64,000 nt of DNA from Clostridium collagenovorans DSM 3089 (GTDB lineage Bacteria > Bacillota > Clostridia > Clostridiales > Clostridiaceae), in NCBI RefSeq assembly GCF_900130005.1, contig NZ_FQXP01000004.1:322703-386702 (forward strand), in the 5' to 3' direction. The notes beneath the pieces were generated by a model. The model saw only the letters and a list, made by a program, of their open reading frames with translations. It did no database searches and was not told where the DNA came from. Both the position numbers and the translations under genes were made by a program. Below, one piece after another: positions 18,954-27,647 of the stretch. Positions within the stretch are counted from its first letter, which is position 1. Each line of letters begins with the position of its first letter.

Positions 18954-19613
18954 ATGAATAAGGAATGGTCAGAATTAAATAAAAAAATGCAGCTTCAAAT
19001 AAAGAAAAAAGAAACTTTTAGAAGTGGAATTGATACATTGATAACTTTAAGAGAAAAATTGATGAAACAAATTTTTGAATTAAAAGAAATCTTAAGCATA
19101 GAGGAGTTTTATGAGATACCTTTTATAAATGCAGATGGTTATCATAGTAAGACTATTTCATATTCTTTGTATCATGTATTTAGAATTGAAGATATTGTAG
19201 CTAATTCTTTGATTAGAAAAGACATGCAGATATTTTTTGAGTATAATTACCAAAATAGAATGAATTCATCGATTATAACAACAGGCAATGAATTAGTAAA
19301 GCAAGAGATAGCAGCTTTTTCTGCTAAACTGAATTTAGATGAACTATATAAATATATTATAGATGTAGATAAGTCAACAAGAAAATTATTATATCAGTTA
19401 AATTATCAGAATATTAAAATTAAAATGACGGAACAAGACAAAGAAATACTTAGATCATTGAGAGTAGTAAGTGAAGATAAGAATTCAATATGGCTAATTG
19501 ATTATTGGTGTAATAAAAATGTTCAAGGATTAATTCATATGGCATTTTCAAGACATTGGATTATGCATATTGAAGCTAGCATTCGTATTAAGAATAAAAT
19601 ACATACAAATTAG
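18954..19613 (+). CDS. DinB-like helical bundle protein
   Basis: 219 mostly helical residues. SLYHVFRIEDIVANSL in the middle and FSRHWIMHIEASIRI at the end place histidines as in the DinB/YfiT four-helix metal-binding fold. Such proteins are often thiol-dependent transferases, so the activity here is unknown. Databases sometimes label relatives as phage head-tail adaptors, but no other phage gene is near. GGAGG precedes the ATG. Confidence 0.6.
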   Translation: MNKEWSELNKKMQLQIKKKETFRSGIDTLITLREKLMKQIFELKEILSIEEFYEIPFINADGYHSKTISYSLYHVFRIEDIVANSLIRKDMQIFFEYNYQNRMNSSIITTGNELVKQEIAAFSAKLNLDELYKYIIDVDKSTRKLLYQLNYQNIKIKMTEQDKEILRSLRVVSEDKNSIWLIDYWCNKNVQGLIHMAFSRHWIMHIEASIRIKNKIHTN

Positions 19614-19800
19614 CCAAGTCCTATTTAGTTTATATAAAAGAACTTAAGAATAGAAATAAAAGATTAAATATGTGTAAAACAATAATTGAATTACAAAATA
19701 GGGAATTTATATGCAGATATTTATGGTTGATAAACATCGGGAATTATAAAACAATAGAAAAAATGTATTTAAGGACACAGGTATGATAGTAAAAAATAAA

Positions 19801-19857
19801 GGAGGGATTAGTGAGTTTGCTATCTAGGATAGACTTTCTCACTAAGTATAAATTATG
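19801..19857 (+). promoter_or_regulatory. Hairpin between Shine-Dalgarno and ATG, copy 1
   Basis: GGAGG (19801-19805), then an 8-bp stem TTAGTGAG (19808-19815) with CTCACTAA (19838-19845), an inner stem CTATC/GATAG, 9 nt, and the ATG at 19855. Without folding, the ribosome site is about 50 nt from the start, which is too far. The same SD also sits correctly for a GTG (19811) opening a 29-codon out-of-frame uORF that ends at 19900. Confidence 0.65.
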
Positions 19858-20532
19858 TATAAAGATATATTGGCAAAGGGAGTTAAAATTAAGATCATAG
19901 GTGATAGTGTAGCTGCTGGTGCGGGGAGTTCAATGAGCTTTAAAACTGAAGAAGTTATAATGGAGGAGGATAGAAAGAAATTCTTGAAAAGAATAGCACC
20001 TAACAGTTGGTGGGGGTTATTGGAAGAATACTTGAAAGAGAATTATTATGCATGTACTATTGAGAATAAAGGATGTGGAGGAGCATATACTTATCAGATA
20101 GATAAGCATATAGATGAACTAATATCAATTGATGACAATTTAGTATTTGTTTTAATGGGGTTAAATGATCGTAAACTTATAAATGGTATGGAAGAGTTAA
20201 AGAGTAATTGCGAAGGTATTGTTGATAAATTGATTAGCAAAGGGAAAATGGTGATTTTATTAACTCCAACACCATCAGTTCATAGTAATGAGTACTACCC
20301 AAATAGGCTTTATCATACCGATGAAGTTGTTGAAATTTTACGTAGTATTGCAAAGAATAAAAATATTTTACTAGTAGATAACTATAAATATGTACTTGAG
20401 CATCTTAAAAAAAATCAAATGGTAATTGATGATATAAATTATGGTGATAACTGTATGAATGATGGGTTGCATCCATCAGATTATGTACAGAAATTGATGT
20501 TTCAGAATTTAATAGAAACCTTGGAAATATAG
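19855..20532 (+). CDS. SGNH/GDSL-type hydrolase
   Basis: 225 residues, no signal peptide, so cytoplasmic. SGNH blocks are visible: IIGDSVAAGAG (nucleophile Ser near 17), an ENKGCGGAYT glycine block, VLMGLNDRK (Asn) and DGLHPSDY (Asp-His) near the C-terminus. These are esterases or lipases, and the substrate is open. The start is the ATG after a hairpin that separates it from its GGAGG. Confidence 0.85.
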   Translation: MYKDILAKGVKIKIIGDSVAAGAGSSMSFKTEEVIMEEDRKKFLKRIAPNSWWGLLEEYLKENYYACTIENKGCGGAYTYQIDKHIDELISIDDNLVFVLMGLNDRKLINGMEELKSNCEGIVDKLISKGKMVILLTPTPSVHSNEYYPNRLYHTDEVVEILRSIAKNKNILLVDNYKYVLEHLKKNQMVIDDINYGDNCMNDGLHPSDYVQKLMFQNLIETLEI

Positions 20533-20609
20533 GAGGAAATTTTAAGTTATGGAATAGAGTAAGAAATAGAAAATAACTTATTAGACACCAAAAAGTGAAT
20601 AATAAGAAA

Positions 20610-20668
20610 GGAGGATTTAGTGCGAGTTTGTTACTTACAATACACTCTCTCACTAAAGATAAAACATG
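20610..20668 (+). promoter_or_regulatory. Hairpin between Shine-Dalgarno and ATG, copy 2
   Basis: GGAGG (20610-20614), then TTTAGTG-c-GAG (20616-20626) pairing with CTC-t-CACTAAA (20647-20657), then 8 nt and the ATG at 20666. The mismatch c/t is opposed, keeping the stem register. A GTG at 20620 opens a 39-codon uORF out of frame with the gene. Confidence 0.65.
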
Positions 20669-21184
20669 ATTTTTTTAATATCAGGAAGTTCACATACGGG
20701 AAAAACTGTATTAGCTCAAAAGCTACTAGAAAAATATAAGTATCCATACCTTTCAATAGACCATCTTAAAATGGGGCTTATACGTAGTGGACAAACTACG
20801 CTTACACCTGAGGATGATGATAAGCTAACAGAATATTTATGGCCTATAGTTCGTGAAATGATTAAAACAGCCATAGAGAATAATCAGAATTTAATTGTGG
20901 AAGGTTGCTATATTCCATATGATTTTAAAAATGACTTTTCAGAGGAATATTTAGAATCTATAGAACATGTTTGCCTTGTATTTAGCGAGAATTATATTAA
21001 GAATAACTATAAGGAAATTATAAAACATAGAAATACTATTGAAAAACGTATGGATTATGATTATTCAAAGGAATTGATGATAAGAGACAATAATAAAACC
21101 TTTAAAGAATGTAAAAAGCATGGCTGTGAATACATTCTAATAAATAAAATTTATGATATAAAATGGAGACTTAGTAGTTATTAG
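20666..21184 (+). CDS. P-loop nucleotide kinase-like protein
   Basis: 172 residues beginning MIFLISGSSHTGKTVLAQKL, a Walker A (GSSHTGKT) in the first strand-helix of a small kinase fold. PYLSIDHLKMGLIRSG resembles 2-phosphoglycerate-kinase/zeta-type proteins. The substrate is unknown. The start lies behind a hairpin that separates it from GGAGG. Confidence 0.7.
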   Translation: MIFLISGSSHTGKTVLAQKLLEKYKYPYLSIDHLKMGLIRSGQTTLTPEDDDKLTEYLWPIVREMIKTAIENNQNLIVEGCYIPYDFKNDFSEEYLESIEHVCLVFSENYIKNNYKEIIKHRNTIEKRMDYDYSKELMIRDNNKTFKECKKHGCEYILINKIYDIKWRLSSY

Positions 21185-21232
21185 GTAAAGGAACAAGTGC
21201 ATATGGAAGCTTCGGCGATTGTAGCTCTTACA

Positions 21233-21272
21233 CATTATGGAGAAAATGATATATTTCATTTTCTCCATAATA
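21233..21272. terminator. Strong bidirectional terminator
   Basis: A 14-bp perfect stem, TTATGGAGAAAATG (21235-21248) with CATTTTCTCCATAA (21257-21270), between convergent genes. Confidence 0.75.
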
Positions 21273-21357
21273 AGATAATTTAAAATATGAAGATTGGAAT
21301 CTAATAAGTATGTCAAATGAGGCTAATCCATTGCACAAGAATCTATCAATAAAATTA

Positions 21358-22167
21358 CTATTCTATATAAGAAGGCTTCACCATAATCTCTATTCTCACG
21401 CAATACTTATTTTCATCTACAATAGAAAGTTCATTTAGAGGATACTCCTCATAAGCATCACTACATATTTCAAGATTATTTTCCTTTATAAAAGAAAGCA
21501 ATTTTTTATACAAATCATCAGACTTACCATAAGCACATCTTCCATAAATTACTGCATATTTTCCTTTAGGCTTATAAGAATTTTCACTGTTTTCAAGTTT
21601 GAAAAAATACCTTGAGGCTACTAAAGGTTGATTAGATGCAAGATTATCTTTACTTACAATACTACCTAAGGGGTATCCTAATTCAAAACCATTATTATAG
21701 GCAAAGTCATAAAAAGAAATAAAAGAATCATCAGTATATGGATCTGTAAGAATTGGACCTAATAAAATAGGTTCTTTCTTTTTATATTCTATAAATATAC
21801 CTTCTTCTTCATATTTAAGTGCAGTATCAGCCATATTGGTATAAAGTCTCATAATTTCTAAAGTAATTTGAAGTTTTTTTATTTCCTCTAATATATGAGT
21901 TTCTTGATCCTTAAATAATGAAAACATTTTTTCAGGAGTACGATTTTCAATATATTTTCTTATTTCATCAATACCAATACCAATTTCTCTAAGAGAAATT
22001 ATTAAGTATGCAGTATTAAGTTGACTTCTAGTATAGTAGCGATACCCATTTTCACCTCTAAACTCTGGTGAAAGCAATTTAATTTGATCATAATATCTTA
22101 GATTTTCAGATTTAATACCAGTTATACGAGAAAATTCGCTAATTGGCATATGAGATTTATCTTTCAT
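21358..22167 (-). CDS. MerR-family activator of the neighbouring ABC exporter
   Basis: 269 residues. An N-terminal MerR helix-turn-helix (ISEFSRITGIKSENLRYYDQ, then GYRYYT) is followed by a coiled-coil dimerisation helix (about 85-120) and a C-terminal GyrI-like effector domain (about 125-269), the BmrR plan for sensing toxic organic compounds. It diverges from the exporter genes, and a promoter with a 19-bp spacer lies between. Ligand unknown. Confidence 0.9.
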   Translation of the reverse strand: MKDKSHMPISEFSRITGIKSENLRYYDQIKLLSPEFRGENGYRYYTRSQLNTAYLIISLREIGIGIDEIRKYIENRTPEKMFSLFKDQETHILEEIKKLQITLEIMRLYTNMADTALKYEEEGIFIEYKKKEPILLGPILTDPYTDDSFISFYDFAYNNGFELGYPLGSIVSKDNLASNQPLVASRYFFKLENSENSYKPKGKYAVIYGRCAYGKSDDLYKKLLSFIKENNLEICSDAYEEYPLNELSIVDENKYCVRIEIMVKPSYIE

Positions 22168-22191
22168 AATTGCCTCCCAATATATATCCTA

Positions 22192-22222
22192 TTGACATTA
22201 AAGTTACTTTAAGGTTTATAAT
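22192..22222 (+). promoter_or_regulatory. MerR-type promoter with 19-bp spacer, for the ABC exporter
   Basis: TTGACA (22192-22197), a spacer of exactly 19 bp and TATAAT (22217-22222). The spacer contains the dyad TAAAGTtACTTTA. Overlong 19-bp spacers with a dyad are the hallmark of promoters that MerR activators untwist. Confidence 0.85.
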
Positions 22223-22272
22223 ACACCTTAAAAGGAAATTCTACAAACTTATTTAGGTAATGGAGGCAACAT

Positions 22273-23991
22273 ATGAAGTATTTAAAGCAATTCCTAAAAG
22301 AGAAGAAAGGGAAAGTAGTATTAACACTAAGTCTACTTTTAGGACAAGCAATAGGAACACTACTAATACCATTTTTAATCGCTAACATTGTAGATAATGG
22401 TATTTTAAAAGGAGACATAACTGAAATTCTTAAAATCGGAGGGGTAATGTTAGTAGTTATACTTATTACAACTTCTGTGGCAACTTTAGGAAGTTATTAT
22501 TCTGCAGATTTAGCAGCAGGTTTAGGTTATGAAATGAGAGATAAGATTTTTCGTAAAAGTCAGGAATTATCTATTCACAATTTTGATACGATAGGTATTT
22601 CATCTATGATTACGCGTACAACTTCAGATATTTCTAACTTACAACAAACCTTTGGGTTAGCATTACAACTTATAATTCCAGCACCATTTTTAATAGTTTC
22701 ATCAATAATTATGACATCAAATATAAGTAAGACATTAGCAGTGGTGCTGATTGTATCAATTATAATATTTATAATTTTAGCTTGGATAATAGTAAAAAAA
22801 TCAATCTTTATTTCTACAAGAGTTCAAAAGAAATTAGATCATATTAATCAAGTAATAAGAGAAAATATTACAGGAATTAGAGTTATTCGTGCTTTCGGAA
22901 ATGAAAGGTATGAAGAAAATAGAGCAGGTGATTCATATAAGGAATACTCTATAGATATGATTAAGTTAAATAAATTATTTGCCATACTTAATCCAATTAT
23001 ATGGTTGATTATTGGATTATCTATGGTAGTTATGCTTTGGTTTGGTGGTTTGTTTTCTATGCAAGGAACAATGGAGATAGGGCAAATAACAGCGGTTATT
23101 GAATATGCAATTATTACTCTTAGTTATTTAATACTTGCTACATCAACAAGTGTTACACTGCCTAAAATGGTTTCATGTTTTAATCGTATTGAAGAGGTTT
23201 TAGAAATTACTCCAGAGATTCAAGATTCAGTTACTAAAGATGAGGTTATAAATAAAGAAGCTCCAGCTTTAAGTTTTGAAAATGTATCATTTTATTATCA
23301 TGGTGCTGAAGAACCAGTTATTAAAGATTTATCTTTTTCATGTAATGAAGGTGAAACTATTGCTATTATAGGAAGTACTGGATCAGGTAAAAGCACTATT
23401 GCTAATCTTATTTTAAGGTTACATGATATTAGTAATGGAAAAATCTCTATAAAAGGAGTTAATATAAAGAATTTTACTCAAAAGGATTTAAGAAATAAAG
23501 TGGGATATGTTCCTCAAAAGGCTTTACTATTTAGTGGAACAATTGAAAGTAATTTAAGAATGGGTAATGAAAAAGCAACAATTAATGAAATTAAAAAGGC
23601 TCTTAATATTTCTCAATCAGAAGCTTTTGTAAATAAACTGTCATCGGGTCTAGAATCTTCAGTATCTCAAGGGGGATCTAATTTTTCAGGAGGTCAAAAG
23701 CAACGTTTAGCTATTGCTAGAGCGCTTGTAAGAGAAGCTGAAATATATATTTTTGATGATAGCTTTTCTGCACTTGATTTAAAGACAGATTTAGCTCTGC
23801 GAAAATCTCTTAAAGAAAATATGACAAAAGCAGTTAAGCTAATAATAGCACAAAGAGTAAGTACTATTATGGATGCAGATAAAATTCTTGTATTAGATGA
23901 AGGAGAATTAGTTGGATTTGGAAAACATGAAGAATTAATAGAAAAATGTTCTGTATATCAGGCAATTGCTAAAAGTCAGATGAATATATAG
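22273..23991 (+). CDS. ABC exporter half-transporter, degenerate-site subunit
   Basis: 572 residues: six membrane helices (1-310) and an ATPase domain. Walker A GSTGSGKST, a canonical signature FSGGQKQR, and Walker B ending IFDDSF, where the catalytic Glu is replaced by Asp. That is the pattern of the degenerate subunit in heterodimeric multidrug exporters such as TM287/288 and BmrCD. GGAGG precedes the ATG. The partner follows after 14 nt. Confidence 0.93.
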   Translation: MKYLKQFLKEKKGKVVLTLSLLLGQAIGTLLIPFLIANIVDNGILKGDITEILKIGGVMLVVILITTSVATLGSYYSADLAAGLGYEMRDKIFRKSQELSIHNFDTIGISSMITRTTSDISNLQQTFGLALQLIIPAPFLIVSSIIMTSNISKTLAVVLIVSIIIFIILAWIIVKKSIFISTRVQKKLDHINQVIRENITGIRVIRAFGNERYEENRAGDSYKEYSIDMIKLNKLFAILNPIIWLIIGLSMVVMLWFGGLFSMQGTMEIGQITAVIEYAIITLSYLILATSTSVTLPKMVSCFNRIEEVLEITPEIQDSVTKDEVINKEAPALSFENVSFYYHGAEEPVIKDLSFSCNEGETIAIIGSTGSGKSTIANLILRLHDISNGKISIKGVNIKNFTQKDLRNKVGYVPQKALLFSGTIESNLRMGNEKATINEIKKALNISQSEAFVNKLSSGLESSVSQGGSNFSGGQKQRLAIARALVREAEIYIFDDSFSALDLKTDLALRKSLKENMTKAVKLIIAQRVSTIMDADKILVLDEGELVGFGKHEELIEKCSVYQAIAKSQMNI

Positions 23992-24005
23992 GTAGGTGTG
24001 ATTTT

Positions 24006-25838
24006 ATGAAAAAAGATAAAGATAAAGATATAGATATAAAGGACCTTGGTGAAGATATACCTAAAAACACAAAGAAGACTATTAAAAGGTTAATGATAAG
24101 ATTAAAGGATCAAAAAAATAAGCTAATAGTTGTAGGTGTATCTGCATTACTTGGAAGTGTAGCTTATGCAGTTATGCCATTAATAATTGGTAGTGCAATA
24201 GATAATTTACTTAAAGGAATTCAAAGTTTAGATGGAAGTGTAAGTGCAATATCAATGATTATAGAAGTACTAACAATTCCAATAGTATTGTTAGTAGCTG
24301 TTACAATTATAAGTAGTTTATTATCCTATATACAACAATACATTATAGCTAGTATAGGTGAAAATTTAACATATTCATTACGGAAAGAAATAAGCAATAA
24401 GATAAACAAATTACCACTTAAATATTTTGATTCTCATAAAACAGGGGATGTAATGAGTAGAATAACTACAGATCTTGAAAAAGTATCACAAGTTATGCAG
24501 GTTGGATTTATGCAATTTATCTCATCTACTTTTACAATAGCACTTACAGTTATTGCAATGCTTCTTTTAAATATAAAGCTATCTTTATTAATATTTATAT
24601 TTATAGGAATTAGTGCATTTGCAACTAATTATGTATCAAAGTTAAGTCAAAGATATTATGCAGAGAATTTCGCTGTTATGGGTGAGTTAACTGGTAAAGT
24701 AGAGGAAGTATATTCAGGGAATGCTATTATTAAAGTCTTTAATAAGCAAAAAGATGTTGTGAGTGAAATGGTAGAGCTTAATAAAAAACAATTTGAAGTA
24801 AATAGAAAAGCTCAATTTGTTGACTTTGCAATATATCCAACTATAAGGTTTTTAAGTCAGTTAGGCTTTATATCTACAGCTATTATAGGGGGAATTATGA
24901 CACTAAATGGCTATATTACATTGGGTGGAATTCAAGCATTTTTACAATATGTAAATCAAGTTTCAGAACCAGTTACTCAAGCATCCTATGTTATTATGTC
25001 TCTACAATCGGCTATTGCTGGAGCTGAAAGAGTATTTGAGTTATTAGATGAAGAAGAGGAAGTTAAGGATAGTGAGTATTCCTTAGGTAAAACACCTATA
25101 ACTGAAGGAAAAGTTAACTTTAAAAATGTTAAGTTTGGATATACAAGTGAAAAAACTTTAATTAGTAACTTGAATCTTGAGGTAAAGCCAAATGAAATGG
25201 TAGCCATTGTAGGACCGACGGGGGGCGGAAAAACCACATTAATTAATTTAATTATGCGTTTTTATGAGTTAAATGGAGGATCTATTTCAATAGATGGTAC
25301 TAACATAACTCATATTCCACGTAATGAGCTTAGAAGACAAATTGGAATGGTACTCCAAGATACGTGGCTTTTTAAAGGTACGGTAGCAGAAAATATTGCT
25401 TATGGTAATATGAATGCAACACGTGAAGATATTGTTGCAGCAGCAAAAGCAGCTTGTTGTGATCACTTTATTCGTACTTTAGAACATGGATATGATACTG
25501 TTATATCTAGTGAAATAGCTAACGTTTCTCAAGGACAAATGCAGCTATTAACTATAGCAAGAGCTATGTTAACTAATCCAAGCATAATGATATTAGATGA
25601 AGCAACTTCAAGTGTAGATACTAGAACAGAAGTGGAAATTCAAAAAGCTCTATCAAGACTTATGAAAGATAAAACGAGTTTTGTTATAGCTCATAGATTG
25701 TCTACTATTCAAAATGCAGACATGATTTTAGTTGTAAAAGATGGTGATATAGTAGAAAGAGGAAATCATAAAAATTTATTGAAGCAAAATGGTTTTTATG
25801 CTTCGTTGTATTATAGTCAGTTTGAAGTAGCAAATTAA
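24006..25838 (+). CDS. ABC exporter half-transporter, catalytic-site subunit
   Basis: 610 residues with an N-terminal charged extension (KKDKDKDIDIKDLGED), six membrane helices and an ATPase domain. Walker A GPTGGGKTT and Walker B MILDEATSS are intact. The signature is VSQGQMQ instead of LSGGQ, which complements the Asp-bearing Walker B of the partner, so the heterodimer has one good and one degenerate site. Probably drug or lipid export, driven by the MerR promoter upstream. Confidence 0.93.
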   Translation: MKKDKDKDIDIKDLGEDIPKNTKKTIKRLMIRLKDQKNKLIVVGVSALLGSVAYAVMPLIIGSAIDNLLKGIQSLDGSVSAISMIIEVLTIPIVLLVAVTIISSLLSYIQQYIIASIGENLTYSLRKEISNKINKLPLKYFDSHKTGDVMSRITTDLEKVSQVMQVGFMQFISSTFTIALTVIAMLLLNIKLSLLIFIFIGISAFATNYVSKLSQRYYAENFAVMGELTGKVEEVYSGNAIIKVFNKQKDVVSEMVELNKKQFEVNRKAQFVDFAIYPTIRFLSQLGFISTAIIGGIMTLNGYITLGGIQAFLQYVNQVSEPVTQASYVIMSLQSAIAGAERVFELLDEEEEVKDSEYSLGKTPITEGKVNFKNVKFGYTSEKTLISNLNLEVKPNEMVAIVGPTGGGKTTLINLIMRFYELNGGSISIDGTNITHIPRNELRRQIGMVLQDTWLFKGTVAENIAYGNMNATREDIVAAAKAACCDHFIRTLEHGYDTVISSEIANVSQGQMQLLTIARAMLTNPSIMILDEATSSVDTRTEVEIQKALSRLMKDKTSFVIAHRLSTIQNADMILVVKDGDIVERGNHKNLLKQNGFYASLYYSQFEVAN

Positions 25839-25852
25839 AATATAATAAAAGT

Positions 25853-25888
25853 TTAAAAAGGAAACCTATAAGGTTTCCTTTTTTATCT
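25853..25888. terminator. Bidirectional terminator
   Basis: AAAAAGGAAACC pairs with GGTTTCCTTTTTT (25855-25884), between the exporter and the convergent GNAT gene. Confidence 0.85.
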
Positions 25889-25908
25889 AACTTGTAAATT
25901 TAAATTCT

Positions 25909-26544
25909 TTATAAATCATAGCCATATAAGAAGATATCTAAACTTTCATTTAAAGAGTCGAAGTATACTTCTTTTGAGTTTAGACGTTTAAAATTTTGGC
26001 TATCATAAAATCCATAGTTACAACGAGTATCTGTATATAGGTAAAGCTTTTTAACATCCATGCTTTTCATGTAGGAGAATAATTGTTTTACTAGTGTTTT
26101 ACCAACTCCAAGTCCTCTAGATTCTTCTGATACAATAAACAATTGTATGCAACCTTGAAAGTCATCTTTTTTACCTTTTATTATTTCTTTGTATGCATCA
26201 TCAATTTTTGAAAACTCTTTAAGCGATTTTTTGTTATCACTTTTACTAAAGATTGCTTTAATTCCATTTTTAGCAATACTAAAAAGATTATGAGCTTTCC
26301 TTAAGTGATGCTTGTCCTTTTTAGCATCACCAAGTATAAGTCCTATTACGTTATTATCTTTTACAGCTACCTTACCAAAGGTGCTTCCTAAGATACAATT
26401 TTGTAAATAAAGGTTTAAAACTGAATCTAAAAATTTTTTGTCCTTTATAAATTGATTAAAGCCAAAGGCACTTCCTATTAGTTCCTTAAGTCTTTCATAA
26501 TCCTCTTTAACTAAATCTCTGTATATTACATTATTGATTTTCAT
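25909..26544 (-). CDS. GNAT-family acetyltransferase under MerR control
   Basis: 211 residues. The acetyl-CoA loop ESRGLGVGKTLVKQLF (about 134-149) and the following YLYTDTRCNYGFYDSQNF are typical GNAT elements. A basic insert, KNGIKAIFSKSDNKK, lies near residue 100. The substrate is unknown, and detoxifying acetylation of an antibiotic-like compound would fit the regulator. AAAGGATG precedes the ATG. The minus-strand promoter upstream has a 19-bp spacer. Confidence 0.85.
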   Translation of the reverse strand: MKINNVIYRDLVKEDYERLKELIGSAFGFNQFIKDKKFLDSVLNLYLQNCILGSTFGKVAVKDNNVIGLILGDAKKDKHHLRKAHNLFSIAKNGIKAIFSKSDNKKSLKEFSKIDDAYKEIIKGKKDDFQGCIQLFIVSEESRGLGVGKTLVKQLFSYMKSMDVKKLYLYTDTRCNYGFYDSQNFKRLNSKEVYFDSLNESLDIFLYGYDL

Positions 26545-26608
26545 AACATTATCATCCTTTCATATAACAAATTTTAAGTTCAATACTTTTGGTAAATACT
26601 TTATAATG

Positions 26609-26639
26609 ATAATAATGTCTCCCCTAAAGGGAGTGTCAA
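26609..26639 (-). promoter_or_regulatory. MerR-type promoter with 19-bp spacer, for the GNAT gene
   Basis: On the minus strand: TTGACA (complement of 26634-26639), a 19-bp spacer containing the dyad CTCCCtttaGGGGAG, and TATTAT (complement of 26609-26614). The dyad is of the CTCCCC/GGGGAG type bound by many MerR proteins. A MerR gene starts 96 bp away on the other strand. Confidence 0.8.
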
Positions 26640-26677
26640 GAGGAATGTTATAATGAAGAAAATTAAATTTTATAGAT

Positions 26678-26737
26678 GGAGGTGGAGTTTAGTGAGAGAA
26701 TATTAAAAATGTGTTTTCTCATTAAATATTGAATATG
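26678..26737 (+). promoter_or_regulatory. Hairpin between Shine-Dalgarno and ATG, copy 3
   Basis: GGAGG (26678-26682), TTTAGTGAGA (26688-26697) pairing with TCTCATTAAA (26717-26726, one G-U pair), then 8 nt and the ATG at 26735. A GTG at 26692 would open a four-codon uORF (GTG AGA GAA TAT TAA). Confidence 0.65.
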
Positions 26738-27535
26738 GATAATTTATTTTCTATTGGAGAGGTTTCTAAGATAAAGGATATTACAATAAAAGCCTTAAGA
26801 TATTATCATAAGGTAGGAATATTGGTTCCTAGCTACATAGATGAAGAAACGGGGTATAGATATTATTCAATAGATCAGTTTGTTTATATAGATATTATAA
26901 AAGGATGTAGAGCATTGGGAACTAGCATAGCTGAACTTCAGGAGATTTTTAAGGATTGTGACACAGAGAGGTTACTTAAATTCTTAGAGCAAAAAAGAAA
27001 GGAAGCACAAGATAACATAATTAAGATGAAGGAAATAATAAAGAATATTGATGTTCTAAATAATAGTGTAAAAAACTCTAAGGATATTTTAAATAATGAA
27101 GAAATTGAAATTAAATATTTTGAAGAGAGAAAGATACTTGTAGTGCCTTGTAAAGAAGCAGGAGAACTAAAGGAACTATTGTATTATTCTGAGCTAGAAA
27201 AGCTTTTGCAAGATAAAAAGGACAAAATGTCTATGGAAAGGGGCATATTGTACTCTGCTAATAGAGAGGGTAAGGTAGAACCACTTTATGTTTTTAATGG
27301 TTTTAAAGAAGAAGTAAATCTAGAAAATGAAGAAAATATAAGTATACTACCAAAGGGAAAATATTTAACTCTAGTTTATAGTAAGGAAAATGAGGATGAA
27401 AGGGTTAAGAAGATAATCGATTATGTAAAGAGCAAGGATTTAGACATTAAAATATTAATCGAACTAGAATTATATAATGACCTTTTTAATACTAAATCCT
27501 ATAGTTGTCAACTTCAAGTTTATATTGGAAAGTGA
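26735..27535 (+). CDS. MerR-family regulator with GyrI-like effector domain
   Basis: 266 residues. The N-terminal helix-turn-helix FSIGEVSKIKDITIKALRYY and ETGYRYYS are MerR-type. A long coiled coil (about 80-120) and an effector-binding domain follow. The probable target is the divergent GNAT gene, through the 19-bp-spacer promoter between them. A TTG two codons upstream (26729) is possible, but the ATG is preferred. The ABC operon downstream starts 112 nt later with its own ribosome site. Confidence 0.9.
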   Translation: MDNLFSIGEVSKIKDITIKALRYYHKVGILVPSYIDEETGYRYYSIDQFVYIDIIKGCRALGTSIAELQEIFKDCDTERLLKFLEQKRKEAQDNIIKMKEIIKNIDVLNNSVKNSKDILNNEEIEIKYFEERKILVVPCKEAGELKELLYYSELEKLLQDKKDKMSMERGILYSANREGKVEPLYVFNGFKEEVNLENEENISILPKGKYLTLVYSKENEDERVKKIIDYVKSKDLDIKILIELELYNDLFNTKSYSCQLQVYIGK

Positions 27536-27647
27536 TTATTACAGAACTGTAAGTTTTCTTGAAAGCTTTAAGAAAGGGAAGGATTTTATACTTAAGTTAT
27601 AGTAAAGAGAAATTATAATTAACATAAGAAATGGGAGGATATATTTT

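Noticed and set aside
18954..19613. Phage head-tail adaptor, a label sometimes given to this protein
   Set aside because: No phage structural gene is nearby and the histidine pattern fits a DinB-like bundle.
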